Source: CAVVAL01 sp963742725
GTDB lineage: Bacteria > Actinomycetota > Actinomycetes > Mycobacteriales > Cryptosporangiaceae
Assembly (NCBI GenBank): GCA_963742725.1
Contig: CAVUMX010000003.1
Coordinates: forward strand, 1,240,001 to 1,304,000
Direction of reading: 5' to 3'
DNA length: 64,000 bases
The notes under the pieces are model-generated. The model did no database searches, was not told where the DNA came from, and saw nothing but the letters and a program-made list of their open reading frames with translations. Shown in pieces: positions 1 to 8,685 of the stretch. Position 1 is the first letter of the stretch. Each line of letters begins with the position of its first letter. The position numbers were made by a program, and so were the translations under genes.

Positions 1-81
1 CGGCGACGCCGCGTGGGCGGGAGCGCGCTCGTCCCAGTTGGCCATGTTCACCGCGCGGTAGTCGTCCACGGGATCGACCAT
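1..81 (-). CDS. Partial class I SAM-dependent methyltransferase, N-terminus only
   Basis: Only the first 27 codons lie in the window; the gene runs off the left edge. Reading from the ATG at 81 gives a start of the form MVDPVDDYRAVNMANWDERA, which resembles the opening of actinomycete class I SAM methyltransferases, where an N-x-x-NWDER-P segment precedes the Rossmann domain. The SAM-binding motif itself is outside the window, so the assignment rests on this opening. A GGACGGGTG stretch just upstream could be the ribosome-binding site. It begins 20 bases after the end of the TetR gene on the same strand, so the two may be co-transcribed. Confidence 0.5.
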   Translation of the reverse strand, partial: MVDPVDDYRAVNMANWDERAPAHAASP

Positions 82-100
82 GACACACCCGTCCAGTCGT

Positions 101-706
101 TTAGCGCGGCAACAGCGCGCGGAGGCCGTCGTGGAACATCTCGGCCGTGACGTCGCCGAGGAGCGCCCGCTGGACGATGAAGCCGGGGAGCAGCGCGATG
201 AGCGTCCGCGCGACCGACTCGGCCGGGGCCGTGTCGGCGATCAGCCCGCATTCCTGGTAGCGCTCGACGACCTTCGTGACGTCCTCGCCGACCGTCCGGA
301 TGCGGCTGGTGATCGCCTCGGCGAGGACCGGGTCGCGCAGGGCCTCGGCCCACACCTGGATGATCATGCGGCCGGTGCCGTGCTCGCGGTCCATCGCCTC
401 GATGGTCTCGAACACGCCCGCGAGCAGGTCGGGGATGGGCGGGAGCGGGTCGGTGCTGGTGGGGTCGGGGGCCGCGACCGTCGTGAACGCGCTGGCGACC
501 GCGCCCATGTTGGTGGTGGCGATCGCGGCGATGATCTCGTCCTTGCCACGGAAGTAGCGGTAGACCGCCCCGGCGGACAGGTTGGCCTCGGACAGCACGT
601 CCTGCATCGACGTGGCGTGGAAGCCGTTGCGGGTGAAGCAGCGGGTGGCGGCGTCCAGGATCTGCTGGCGGCGGTCGTCGAGGTGCTGCTGGGAGACGCG
701 TGGCAT
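101..706 (-). CDS. TetR/AcrR family transcriptional regulator
   Basis: A 201-residue one-component repressor if started at the ATG at 706; a longer frame to 772 would cross the divergent promoter region and is less likely. The N-terminal helix-turn-helix spans about residues 13-59, with the family pattern ILDAATRCF then GFHATSMQDVL and the recognition helix SAGAVYRYFRGKDEI. The C-terminal ligand-binding half is typical but its ligand cannot be read from sequence. It is divergent from a membrane protein gene at 809, with two palindromic sites between them, so it probably represses that gene and itself. Confidence 0.9.
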   Translation of the reverse strand: MPRVSQQHLDDRRQQILDAATRCFTRNGFHATSMQDVLSEANLSAGAVYRYFRGKDEIIAAIATTNMGAVASAFTTVAAPDPTSTDPLPPIPDLLAGVFETIEAMDREHGTGRMIIQVWAEALRDPVLAEAITSRIRTVGEDVTKVVERYQECGLIADTAPAESVARTLIALLPGFIVQRALLGDVTAEMFHDGLRALLPR

Positions 707-719
707 GGGACTCAATATA

Positions 720-735
720 GAACGAACATTCGCTC
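720..735. promoter_or_regulatory. Candidate TetR operator 1 in the divergent promoter
   Basis: GAACGAACATTCGCTC reads GARCGAAYRTTCGYTC against its own complement (12 of 16 symmetric positions). It sits 14 bases upstream of the TetR start and next to an AATATAG stretch that could be a -10 element on the minus strand. Inferred to be the autoregulatory site. Confidence 0.5.
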
Positions 736-778
736 TTGACGAGTAGGTCGTGCCGGGTGCACAGTGGGGCATCGATAA

Positions 779-795
779 AACGAACGCTCATTCTT
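779..795. promoter_or_regulatory. Candidate TetR operator 2 near the membrane protein start
   Basis: AACGAACGCTCATTCTT shares the half-site AACGAAC with the site at 720-735 and forms an imperfect inverted repeat (GAACG / CATTC). It lies 14 bases before the ATG at 809, overlapping the leader that ends in the ribosome-binding site TTAGGAG. Binding here would block expression of the membrane protein. Confidence 0.45.
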
Positions 796-808
796 TTAGG
801 AGTCGGTC

Positions 809-1765
809 ATGTCCCCAAGCACGAACCGGCGCCCGCTGGTCGCCGCCATCGTCCTGATTCCCCTGCTCATCGGCCTCGCGCTGGCGGCGTTCGCCTGGCC
901 GGCCGCCCGGACGGCACCGCGCGACCTGCCGGTCGGTGTCACCGGCCCCGGCGCGGCGGCGGTCGAGCAGAAGCTCGGCGACCATCCCGGCGCGTTCGAC
1001 CCGCACCGGTACGACGACGAATCGGACGCGCGGGCCGCCATCCGCGACCGCGAGGTGTACGGCGCGGTCGTGACGGGCCCGGCCGGCGTGACCGTCCTGA
1101 CGGCGTCCGCCGCGAGCCCGGTCGTCGCCCAGATGCTCGGGCAGGCGTTCGGCCCGTCCGCCACGGTGGTCGACGTCGTCCCGGCCGATCCCGACGACCC
1201 GCGCGGTGCCGCCCTCGGCGCCGCCCTGTTTCCCCTGGTACTGGCCGGTGTCCTGATCGGCGTCGTCGTGTCGCTGCTCGGTTCCGGTCCGGGCGAGCGG
1301 GTGGGTGCGCTGGTCGCCGCGGCCACGTTCACCGGCCTCGTCGCGGTCGGGGTCGCGCAGGGCTGGCTCGGCGTCCTCGGCGGGAACTGGCTGGCGAACA
1401 GCGGTGTCCTGGCGATGACCGTCCTCGCGATCGCCTCGACCGTCGCCGGACTCGGCGCGCTCCTGGGCCGTCCCGGACTGCCGCTCGGCGCCCTGCTGAT
1501 GGTGTTCGTCGGCAACCCGTTCTCCGGGGTGGCGACCGCGCCCGAACTGCTGCCGGACGCGGCGCGCGCGATCGGCCAGGCCCTCCCGCCCGGCGCCGGC
1601 GGCAGCCTGCTCCGCTCCACGTCCTTCTTCGACGGCGCCGCCGCGACCTGGCCGCTCGTCGTCCTGTCCGTGTGGACGGTGCTGGGACTGGCGACGCTCG
1701 GCATCGTCGCGGCCCGCCCCAGCCGGGCAACCGTGCCGGCTGTCAAGGAACCGGCCACGGTCTGA
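809..1765 (+). CDS. ABC-2/YhgE-like integral membrane protein
   Basis: 318 residues with a first membrane helix at about 10-30, a soluble segment at about 31-130 and then about five more helices (near 135-157, 165-187, 200-220, 226-240 and 291-311). That plan, one anchor then an exported domain then a membrane bundle, is that of ABC-2 type permease/YhgE-like proteins. No ATPase gene lies beside it. The ATG at 809 has a good ribosome-binding site (TTAGGAG, seven bases upstream). Regulated, by inference, by the divergent TetR protein, an arrangement common for drug or stress exporters; the substrate is unknown. Confidence 0.7.
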   Translation: MSPSTNRRPLVAAIVLIPLLIGLALAAFAWPAARTAPRDLPVGVTGPGAAAVEQKLGDHPGAFDPHRYDDESDARAAIRDREVYGAVVTGPAGVTVLTASAASPVVAQMLGQAFGPSATVVDVVPADPDDPRGAALGAALFPLVLAGVLIGVVVSLLGSGPGERVGALVAAATFTGLVAVGVAQGWLGVLGGNWLANSGVLAMTVLAIASTVAGLGALLGRPGLPLGALLMVFVGNPFSGVATAPELLPDAARAIGQALPPGAGGSLLRSTSFFDGAAATWPLVVLSVWTVLGLATLGIVAARPSRATVPAVKEPATV

Positions 1766-1828
1766 CGCCGCAGGCCGGACGGCGCGGGCCGCGTGACGGG
1801 CGGGTGCCGCTCTGCGAAGGTGGGGGAC

Positions 1829-3181
1829 ATGGCCGACGAGGTGGATGTTGTCGTTGTTGGGCTGGGTCCGGGCGGCGAGGAGGTCGCCGGGCGGCTCGCG
1901 GAGGCCGGGCTCTCCGTGGTCGGCGTGGAGGAGCGGCTGGTCGGCGGCGAGTGCCCGTACTTCGGGTGCGTCCCGACGAAGATGATGGTCCGCGCGGCCG
2001 ACGCGCTGGCCGAGGCCCGGCGGATTCCCGGGCTGGCGGGCACGGCGAACGTGGCACCGGACTGGGGTCCGGTGGCGGCGCGGATCCGGGACGAGGCGAC
2101 CGACGACTGGGACGACACCGTCGCGGTGGACCGGCTCGTCGGCAAGGGCGGACGGTTCGTCCGGGGCCGGGGCCGGCTCACCGGTCCGGGCCAGGTGTCC
2201 GTCGGCGACCAGGTGTTCACCGCGCGGCGGGGCGTCGTGCTGGCGACCGGCACCGCACCGGCCGTACCGCCGATCGACGGGCTGGCCGACACTCCCTACT
2301 GGACGAACCGGGACGCCGTCCGGGCGACCGAGGTGCCAGCCTCGCTGCTGGTACTGGGCGGCGGCGCGATCGGGCTGGAGCTGGCGCAGGTGTTCGCCCG
2401 GTTCGGCGCCGCGGTGACGGTCGTCGAGGCGATGGACCGGCTGCTGGCGATCGAGGAGCCGGAGTCGGGCGCGCTCGTCGCGTCGGTGTTCGAGAAGGAG
2501 GGGATCGCCGTCCGGGCCGGCGCCGGCGCCAAACAGGTCCGGCATGACGGCGCCCGGTTCACGGTCACCCTGGACGGCGGCGAGGAACTGAGCGCCGAAC
2601 GGATGCTCGTCGCGACCGGCCGCCGCATCGATCTCGACGCGCTCGGCGTCGCCAGCGTCGGGCTCGATCCCCGAGCCAGGTCGCTGCCCGTGGACGACCG
2701 GCTCCGCGCGGCCGAAGGCCTGTGGGGAGTGGGGGACGTGGTCGGCAAGGGCGCGTTCACGCACGTGGCGATGTACCACGCGGCGATCGTCGTCCGGGAG
2801 ATCCTCGGCGAGGACGGACCGCCGGCCGACCACCGCGCGCTGCCCAGGGTGACGTTCACCGACCCGGAGATCGGCGCCGTCGGCCAGACCGAGAAGCAGG
2901 CGCGCGACGCCGGCGTGAACGTCCAGATCGGCCACACCGACCTGGCCACGTCCGCGCGCGGCTGGATCCACAAGGCCGAGGGCTTCATCAAGCTGGTCGC
3001 CGACGCCGACCGGGGCGTGCTGGTCGGCGCGACGGCCGCCGGCCCTTCGGGCGGCGAGGTGCTGTCCGGGCTGGCGGTGGCGGTCCACGGCGAGGTGCCG
3101 ATCGAGCGGCTGCGGCACATGATCTACGCCTACCCGACGCTCCACCGCGCCATCGAGACTGCCGTCGCCGACCTCTCCTAG
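1829..3181 (+). CDS. Pyridine nucleotide-disulfide oxidoreductase (dihydrolipoamide dehydrogenase/mercuric reductase-like)
   Basis: A 450-residue FAD-dependent flavoprotein. The FAD-binding GLGPGG motif is at residues 11-16, the redox-active pair Cys42 and Cys47 lies in GGECPYFGCVPTK, a second Rossmann motif (LGGGAIGLELA) binds NAD(P)H near residue 172, and the C-terminal dimerisation domain ends with the family motif AYPTLHRAIE, whose His-Glu pair forms the active-site dyad. The start at 1829 is chosen over 1793 because GGTGGGGGA precedes it and the FAD fold begins at once. No 2-oxo-acid dehydrogenase or mercury genes are near, so the physiological disulfide substrate is unknown. Confidence 0.88.
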   Translation: MADEVDVVVVGLGPGGEEVAGRLAEAGLSVVGVEERLVGGECPYFGCVPTKMMVRAADALAEARRIPGLAGTANVAPDWGPVAARIRDEATDDWDDTVAVDRLVGKGGRFVRGRGRLTGPGQVSVGDQVFTARRGVVLATGTAPAVPPIDGLADTPYWTNRDAVRATEVPASLLVLGGGAIGLELAQVFARFGAAVTVVEAMDRLLAIEEPESGALVASVFEKEGIAVRAGAGAKQVRHDGARFTVTLDGGEELSAERMLVATGRRIDLDALGVASVGLDPRARSLPVDDRLRAAEGLWGVGDVVGKGAFTHVAMYHAAIVVREILGEDGPPADHRALPRVTFTDPEIGAVGQTEKQARDAGVNVQIGHTDLATSARGWIHKAEGFIKLVADADRGVLVGATAAGPSGGEVLSGLAVAVHGEVPIERLRHMIYAYPTLHRAIETAVADLS

Positions 3182-3189
3182 CGCCCACC

Positions 3190-3238
3190 TTCGGACTCTT
3201 GAGGGTGCCGCGGCCTCCGCGACCCTCAAAAGTCCGAA
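3190..3238. repeat. 49-bp palindromic repeat, copy A
   Basis: 17-base arms (TTCGGACTCTTGAGGGT at 3190-3206 and ACCCTCAAAAGTCCGAA at 3222-3238) differ by one transition and flank a 15-base GC-rich loop that can itself pair (CGCGG with CCGCG). Copies with the same arm length and exactly the same loop length occur at 9290, 20512 and 31777. This copy lies between two convergent genes, 9 bases after the disulfide reductase stop and 16 bases from the FAD oxidase stop, where it could act as a bidirectional terminator. Confidence 0.85.
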
Positions 3239-3253
3239 ACTCGGGGGCTGACG

Positions 3254-4631
3254 TCAGGGCGTGAAGACCTTGCCGGGGTTGAGGATGCCGTCCGGGTCGA
3301 AGACGCGTTTGATGTCCCGGTGCAGCCGCAGCGACAGCGGCCCGACCTCCCGCGCGAGCCAGTCGCGGCGCAGCAGGCCGACGCCGTGCTCGCCGGTGAT
3401 CGTGCCGCCGAGGTCGAGCCCGAGCGCCATGACGGCGTCGTAGCACTGCTTGGCGCGGCGGGTCTGGTCCTCGTCGGACGCGTTGAAGACGACGGTCGGG
3501 TGGAAGTTCCCGTCCCCGGCGTGGCCGTACACGGCGATGACGAGCCCGTGGTCGGCCGCGATCTTCTCGACGCCGGTGACCAGCTCGGCGAGGCGGGTAC
3601 GCGGCACGCACACGTCGTCGATGAGCAGGGTGCCGGTCCGTTCGAGGGCCAGGATGACGGCGCGGCGGGCGGCGAGCAGCGATTCGCCCTCGGACGCATC
3701 CGACGCCTCGACGACCTCGCTCGCCCCCGCCTCGGCGAACAGCCGGCCGAACTCGGCGATGTCGGCGGCTCCCGCCTCGCCGCCCGCGTCGGACTGCGCG
3801 ACGAGCATGGCGGCGGTGTCGTCCGGGAGGTCGAGGCGCTTCCAGTCGTTGACGGCGCGCAGGGATGTGCGGTCCATGAACTCGAGCAGGCTCGGTACCC
3901 GTCCGCAGGCGACGATCTTGGATACCGCCTCGGCGGCGGCTGGTGCCGAGGCGAACAGTGCCGCGACGGTCGCCGGAGCCTGCGCGGCGGCACGCAGCGA
4001 CAACGTGGCCTGCGTGATGACGCCGAGCGTGCCTTCGCTGCCGACGAACAGCTTGCGTCAGGTCGTACCCGGCGACGCCCTTGGCGGTGCGGCGGCCGGT
4101 GCGCAGGACCTCGCCGGAGGCCAGGACGATCTCCAGGCCGAGGACGTAGTCGGTCGTGACGCCGTACTTCACGCAGCACAGCCCGCCGGAGTTCGTGGCC
4201 AGGTTGCCGCCGATCGAGCAGAACTCCCAGCTGGACGGGTCGGGCGGGTAGAACAGGCCGTGCTCGGCGACCGCCCGGGACAGCGTCGCGTTGAACACGC
4301 CCGGCTCGACCACGGCGACCCGGTTCGCGACGTCGATGTCGACGATCCGGTCCATGTGTTCGAGGCTGAGCGCGATACAGCCGTCGATCGCGTTGGCGGC
4401 ACCGCACAGCCCGCTCCGCGCGCCCTGGGGGACGACGGGGACACCGAGGCGAGACGCCGTCCGGAGAGTGTGTTGCACGTGCGCGGTCTCGCGGGCCAGG
4501 ACGGCGACCGCCGGGGTGCCGGCCGGGCAGAACGTGGCCTTGTCGTAGCGGTAGGACTCGAGCCGGTCGGGGTCGTCCACGACGGACCCCTCGGGAATGC
4601 CGGCCCGGAGCTCGGCGACCAGCTCGCTCAT
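3254..4631 (-). pseudogene. FAD-binding oxidase (glycolate oxidase GlcD/D-lactate dehydrogenase-like), frameshifted
   Basis: Two frames together encode a full-length (about 459 residues) FAD-linked oxidase. The 5' part, from the ATG at 4631, carries the FAD_binding_4 core (PQGARSGLCGAAN, then CSIGGNLATNSGGLCCVKYG) up to GYDLTQ. The expected continuation LFVGSEGTLGVIT appears only in the next frame, which then runs through the FAD-oxidase C-terminal domain (VYGHAGDGNFHPT, GEHGVGLLRR) to the stop at 3254. The join is near 4050-4058, where GACGCAAGCTG has one base too many relative to the conserved reading. Either a sequencing error or an inactivating mutation; the rest is intact. Confidence 0.8.
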
Positions 4632-4699
4632 GGCTCTCACCGTACGCGGCGGGCGCGGCCGTGACAGCCGCGCCCGCCGTGACCGTTGCCGCTGGGTCG

Positions 4700-5125
4700 T
4701 TACCGCTGAGGCGCGCTGCGCCAGAACGCCGCGATCAGCGGCGCGGCGACCACCACGTGCAGAACGGCCAGGGTGGCCCGGGTGCCCCCGCTCATCGGGC
4801 CGGCCAGCGGGATGAAGGTCGCGACGATGACGACGCCCGCGACGATCGTCCAGATCAGTCGTGCGTGACGGGTGAACCGTTCGAGGATCTCCAGCCCGGC
4901 CCAGCCGACCAGGGACCACACGGTCGCCATGAACAGGACGGGGCCGATGCCGATCTCGATCGCCTTGCCCGCGCCGTCCTCGACGACCATCTCGGCGCCG
5001 AAGGCCTGGGCGCCGAGGACCCAGGTCACGGCGGCGAGGACGACGGCCGCGACGACGCCGTAGAGGCGCAGGCGACGGTCCGGCTTGGCGCGGGTGGGCG
5101 CGGCGGTGGTGACGGTGCTTGTCAT
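4700..5125 (-). CDS. DUF6069-type four-helix membrane protein
   Basis: 141 residues with four predicted membrane helices at about 21-40, 61-80, 89-108 and 118-134, a short charged N-terminus and a short C-terminal tail, the layout of small DUF6069-type actinobacterial membrane proteins. A longer upstream frame exists but would run through the whole TetR gene; the ATG at 5125 lies two bases before the TetR stop codon, so translation is probably coupled. Function unknown; being the only gene under the TetR palindrome, it is the likely regulated product. Confidence 0.7.
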   Translation of the reverse strand: MTSTVTTAAPTRAKPDRRLRLYGVVAAVVLAAVTWVLGAQAFGAEMVVEDGAGKAIEIGIGPVLFMATVWSLVGWAGLEILERFTRHARLIWTIVAGVVIVATFIPLAGPMSGGTRATLAVLHVVVAAPLIAAFWRSAPQR

Positions 5126-5126
5126 C

Positions 5127-5735
5127 TCAGGACTCCTTGTCCGTGGGGGAGGGGTGGAGCGCGCCGTGCAGCAGGAGCTGGATGGCGTCGGGTACGGAGG
5201 GCGTGGCGGGGTCGCCCTGGTTGCGGCCGCACTGCATGAGGATCGCGACGAACGCCGAGGCGAGCTGCGCCGCCGGCAGCCGGAGCTGGTCGCGTTCGGG
5301 CTCGAACAGGTCGGCGAGCTCGGTCCACTGGGGGGTGGGCGGTGCGCAGTCGTCGGGGTCCGGGCGGGGCGGCGTGTAGCCGGACGCGCGCACCGCGCCG
5401 AACAGCGCACCGAGCCGGCCGAAGTAGGCGTCGAGCGCCTCGGCGGCCTCGGCGAGACGGTCGGCGAGCGGCTGGTCGAGGGAGATGGCGGCGAGTTCGG
5501 CTTGGAGGCGGTCCGGGCTGGTGACCTCGGCGAAGCACGCCTGGAGGACCTCGTGCTTGTCGGCGAAGACGCGGAAGATCGTGCCTTCGGCGATGCCGGC
5601 CACGCGGGCGATCTGGCTGGTGGTGACCGCTCCGCCGTATTCCGTCACCAGTGGGACGGCCGCCTGGATGATCATCTCGCGGCGTTGCTCGGGGCTCATC
5701 GCGGGCGCGCGGCGGCGGGTCAGCGGCGGGTTCAT
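5127..5735 (-). CDS. TetR family transcriptional regulator
   Basis: 202 residues with an N-terminal helix-turn-helix at about residues 18-65 (EMIIQAAVPLV, then AVTTSQIARVAGIAEGTIFR and FADKHEVLQACF). The C-terminal domain is of the TetR ligand-binding type. It is the first gene of a two-gene unit with the DUF6069 membrane protein, to which it is directly abutted. A perfect 18-bp palindrome lies 15 bases upstream of its start, arguing for autoregulation of the pair. Confidence 0.9.
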   Translation of the reverse strand: MNPPLTRRRAPAMSPEQRREMIIQAAVPLVTEYGGAVTTSQIARVAGIAEGTIFRVFADKHEVLQACFAEVTSPDRLQAELAAISLDQPLADRLAEAAEALDAYFGRLGALFGAVRASGYTPPRPDPDDCAPPTPQWTELADLFEPERDQLRLPAAQLASAFVAILMQCGRNQGDPATPSVPDAIQLLLHGALHPSPTDKES

Positions 5736-5749
5736 GCGGTCAACGGTAG

Positions 5750-5767
5750 TGAGTGAGTACTCACTCA
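5750..5767. promoter_or_regulatory. TetR operator, perfect palindrome
   Basis: TGAGTGAGTACTCACTCA is a perfect 18-bp palindrome 15 bases upstream of the TetR start at 5735. Its length and symmetry match operators of TetR proteins. No other gene start is close, so it is assigned to the adjacent regulator. Confidence 0.75.
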
Positions 5768-5789
5768 GTCAAGAGGTTTACCGCCGCGG

Positions 5790-5841
5790 CACCGTGCCCG
5801 CCGCCCGGCACAGGCGGCGGGCACAGGCGGCGGGCACGGTG
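5790..5841 (-). terminator. Long GC-rich hairpin after the amidase gene
   Basis: A perfect 16-bp stem (5790-5805 with 5826-5841) encloses a 20-base loop containing a copy of the right arm, so the region also reads as a direct repeat of GGCACAGGCGGCGG. It starts seven bases after the stop codon at 5848. There is no T-run, as is usual in actinomycetes. Confidence 0.65.
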
Positions 5842-5847
5842 GGGGAA

Positions 5848-7113
5848 CTACGTGCGGGCGGCCCAGTACGGGCCGTCATGGTCGTCAATGATGTCCCAGA
5901 GCGGTTTGTTCCGGGTGTCCTCGGTGTGGTAGCTGAGCTTCGGCCAACCGCTCGGTTCCCGGTCGGTCACCATCATGGTGTGGTCGGGCTTGTCGACCTC
6001 GCCGTAGCCGTCGATCTCCATCTGCATGACGTCGGAGAGCAGCAGGTCGCCGAGGCTGCCCATGAACGTGACGCGGCCGCCGTAGTTGTACTCGAAGATG
6101 TTCCAGTTGGTCGCGCCGCCCCACGCGTAGCTGTGCCTGGGCGTGCAGTCGTCGCAGCGCCAGTACCAGGTGTCGTAGTCGTCGTAGTTGAACAGGTAGT
6201 CGGGCCAAGCCTCCGAGCCCCGCTCGGCGTAGCGACCGTTCCACAGCGTCCACGAGATGAATGTCGTGCAGTCGTTCTCATCCCGGGCGTAGGGGACGGC
6301 GTTGTCCCTGGCGTAGTACGTGGCGTAGTTGACCATCGCCTGGTAGTCGTACGGCGGCCCTTCCCCGCCGAGCGGTTCGACGGTGTTCGTCAGGCGCTTC
6401 CCGGTGAGGCCGGCCGCCGGCGCGGTGGCCTTGCCGGGGGCACCAGGGCGCGCCACGGCGTTGCCCGCCGCGACCCGCTTGCCCGCCAGCTTGGTCTTGT
6501 CGCCGGCCGCCAGCGCGGCGCGGTTCAGATCGATCGACGCCTTGACCTGCGTGATCCGCTGGGCGATCGCGGCGCGGCGCTGCGCGGTGGGCGTCTTCGC
6601 CGCGGCGGCGAGCCGGGCGTCGCTGAGCTCGCTGGCCGGGTCGAGCGCCGTGATGTCGGCGATCTTCCAGATGCCGTCCCGCGCGAACGTCACGCGGTGC
6701 CGAGCCGTGTACGAGTAGCCCTCCGAGCCGTCGGCGTTCGTGTAGGCCGTGTCCTCGATGACCTCGGCCGTGCGGCGTAAGCCGTCCGCCCGGACCTTCG
6801 CGATCCGGGTCCTGGTGGACGCCCCCGACAGGCTGGCGCCGGCCACGGTGGCGGCGAACTCCCTGTCCTGGCGCAGCGACCAGCGCAGCGCGAGCTTCGG
6901 GGTGGCACCGGCCGTGACGGCCGGGTTCCGGGTCTGCGCGGGCCGGTTGCCCGCGGGGAGGGTGGCAGCGGTCTCTGCCCTGAGCAGATCGCCGACGAGG
7001 CCGTTCAGCGTGGCTGTCGGGTCGGCTTCCGCGACGGCCGCGCCCGGCGCGGCCCCGATCGTGACGATCGCCAGAACGCCGGCGAATCCTACTGCCGTAC
7101 GTCGATGGAGCAT
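5848..7113 (-). CDS. Secreted amidase-domain protein (Amidase_6-like cysteine hydrolase)
   Basis: 421 residues. A Sec signal peptide occupies about residues 1-28, ending in an Ala-rich segment. The middle (about 30-250) is Ala/Arg-rich and of unclear fold, with a segment describing a conserved tyrosine-rich strand. The C-terminal part (about 265-421) has the Amidase_6 pattern: ANDC-like DENDCTTFISW with the probable nucleophile near Cys281, many aromatic residues, and a PDHTMMVTD motif with the probable catalytic His near 380. Such domains are related to NlpC/P60-like peptidases and are usually exported; the substrate is not known. Monocistronic by spacing. Confidence 0.78.
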   Translation of the reverse strand: MLHRRTAVGFAGVLAIVTIGAAPGAAVAEADPTATLNGLVGDLLRAETAATLPAGNRPAQTRNPAVTAGATPKLALRWSLRQDREFAATVAGASLSGASTRTRIAKVRADGLRRTAEVIEDTAYTNADGSEGYSYTARHRVTFARDGIWKIADITALDPASELSDARLAAAAKTPTAQRRAAIAQRITQVKASIDLNRAALAAGDKTKLAGKRVAAGNAVARPGAPGKATAPAAGLTGKRLTNTVEPLGGEGPPYDYQAMVNYATYYARDNAVPYARDENDCTTFISWTLWNGRYAERGSEAWPDYLFNYDDYDTWYWRCDDCTPRHSYAWGGATNWNIFEYNYGGRVTFMGSLGDLLLSDVMQMEIDGYGEVDKPDHTMMVTDREPSGWPKLSYHTEDTRNKPLWDIIDDHDGPYWAART

Positions 7114-7197
7114 GGTTCCCCCGTTCCAGAACGTAGCGGTGCGGCTGCGCCAGGGAGCGCAACCGCCTCTACCAGTACGTCGGGTAGGGGAACCGAT

Positions 7198-8685
7198 TCA
7201 AGGCTTCGGTGCCGAAAAGGTGCGGTTGGTGCCGAAACTCGCAACGGACCGCGCGAGCGCCGCCAACGCGGCCGTGAAGCACTCCAGCGGCGGCTGGACC
7301 AGGCCCGCGCCGACCTGCCCCGTCCCGGCCACCTTGCCGGCCATACCGGTGTTGATCTGCGGCAACAGCCCGCTCCGGACGACCTTGGTCACGTCGATCC
7401 CGGTCGCCGCCCCGCGGAACTCCAGGATCGGCAGCGCGTACGCAGGGTTCTCCGCCACCGTGATCTCGTACATCTCCCGTGACGTGCGGAGCGCGTCCGG
7501 CACCGAGCCGCCGACGAACTTCACGATCGCGGGCGCACCGGCCATCGCGAACCCGCCCAGCCCGGCCGTCTCGGTGATCGCCGAGTCGCCGATGTCGGGG
7601 TTGGCGTCCGCCTCGGTGTAGGCGCCGAGGAACATCCCCCGCGGTATCGCGGCGGGGCCGGTGAACCACTGGTCGCCCGTGCCGGCCGTCTGGATGCCGA
7701 AGTCCGTGCCGTTGCGGGCCATCGTCGTGACGACCGTCGAGCCGGGGATACCGGCGGCCGCCGCGGTCTGCAGCTTGCACGCCGGCATCACGAGGTTGAG
7801 GAAGAAGTGGTCGTTGCCGCCGATGAACCGGGCGACGTCGGCGACCCCCGCCACCCCCGATTCGACGAGGTCGGGCAGCAGGTCGCGCAGCAGCATGAGC
7901 GTGCCGGCGCGGTTGCGGTTGTGGCCCTCGTCGCCCATGTGGACCATCTGGCCGATCAGCGCCTTCACATCGACCGGGCCGTGCCGGCGGACCGCCGCCT
8001 GCAACGCCGGGCCCAGGACGGACGACATCCACCGCAGCCGGTCGATCACCTCGGGGGAGTAGGCCCCGTAGCGCAGCACCGCGCCCAGGCCCTCGTTCAG
8101 CGTGCACCAGGACGTGCGGTCGTTGACCTCGTCGCGCAGCACGAACACCCACATGGACGGCGAGACCACGCCGGCCATCGGCCCGACGCCGCCACGGTGG
8201 TGGCACGGCTCCAGGTGGACGGCGCCGCCGGCCAGCAGCGTCTCGGCCGCCTCCGGCGTGTCCGCGAGGCCTTCGAGCAGGGCCGCGCCGATGAGCGCCC
8301 CGCGCATCGGGCCGGACGCCCGGTCCCAACCGATCGGCGGCCCGGCGTGGCAGAACTCGCCGCGGCCGAGCCCGATCACCTCGCTCGCCGACCGGACGTC
8401 CACGAGCGTGGCACCCGCCGCCAGCATCCTTCGCGCCGCTTCGGCATTCGCATCCGGACGGCGGGGATCGGCGATGACCGTGGCGAGATCCGTCGCCGAA
8501 CCGGCCGGCGGGCGCCAGTCCACGCGCGTGACCTCGACCGCCTGGCCGGCGACCGCGTCCGCGAGCAGGTCGGCGCCGGCGGCGGCGAGGCGCACCTCGC
8601 CGTCGAGCAGGCCGCCGAACGGGCCCACCTGGCCGGCGGGCGGGCGGGCGAGCGGGTCTACCTGGCCGGCGGGCGGGCGGCTCAT
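7198..8685 (-). CDS. DUF1116 protein, AllG/YlbE-like subunit of a carbamoyltransferase
   Basis: 495 residues covering the DUF1116 family, whose E. coli member YlbE is now described as AllG, a subunit of the oxamate carbamoyltransferase that phosphorolyses oxalurate to oxamate and carbamoyl phosphate. Conserved blocks seen here include GPMRGALIG, HLEPCHHRGGVGPMAG, HMGDEGHNRNRAGT, FIGGNDHFFLNL and ARNGTDFGIQ. The ATG at 8685 overlaps the fdrA stop by four bases (ATGA). The first 20 residues contain a perfect repeat of RPPAGQV not expected of the family. Being third in the DUF2877-fdrA-DUF1116 operon supports a complex; the actual acyl-urea substrate may differ from oxalurate. Confidence 0.82.
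   Translation of the reverse strand: MSRPPAGQVDPLARPPAGQVGPFGGLLDGEVRLAAAGADLLADAVAGQAVEVTRVDWRPPAGSATDLATVIADPRRPDANAEAARRMLAAGATLVDVRSASEVIGLGRGEFCHAGPPIGWDRASGPMRGALIGAALLEGLADTPEAAETLLAGGAVHLEPCHHRGGVGPMAGVVSPSMWVFVLRDEVNDRTSWCTLNEGLGAVLRYGAYSPEVIDRLRWMSSVLGPALQAAVRRHGPVDVKALIGQMVHMGDEGHNRNRAGTLMLLRDLLPDLVESGVAGVADVARFIGGNDHFFLNLVMPACKLQTAAAAGIPGSTVVTTMARNGTDFGIQTAGTGDQWFTGPAAIPRGMFLGAYTEADANPDIGDSAITETAGLGGFAMAGAPAIVKFVGGSVPDALRTSREMYEITVAENPAYALPILEFRGAATGIDVTKVVRSGLLPQINTGMAGKVAGTGQVGAGLVQPPLECFTAALAALARSVASFGTNRTFSAPKP
8627..8677. repeat. Short direct repeat within the start of the DUF1116 gene
   Basis: The 18-mer ACCTGGCCGGCGGGCGGG occurs at 8627-8644 and again at 8660-8677, 33 bases apart, a whole number of codons. 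It encodes the doubled RPPAGQV segment at the N-terminus of the DUF1116 protein. Confidence 0.8.

Noticed and set aside
48..791. A 247-codon minus-strand frame across the first TetR gene
   Set aside because: Arg/Pro/His-rich out-of-frame shadow of the TetR gene, spanning the divergent promoter.
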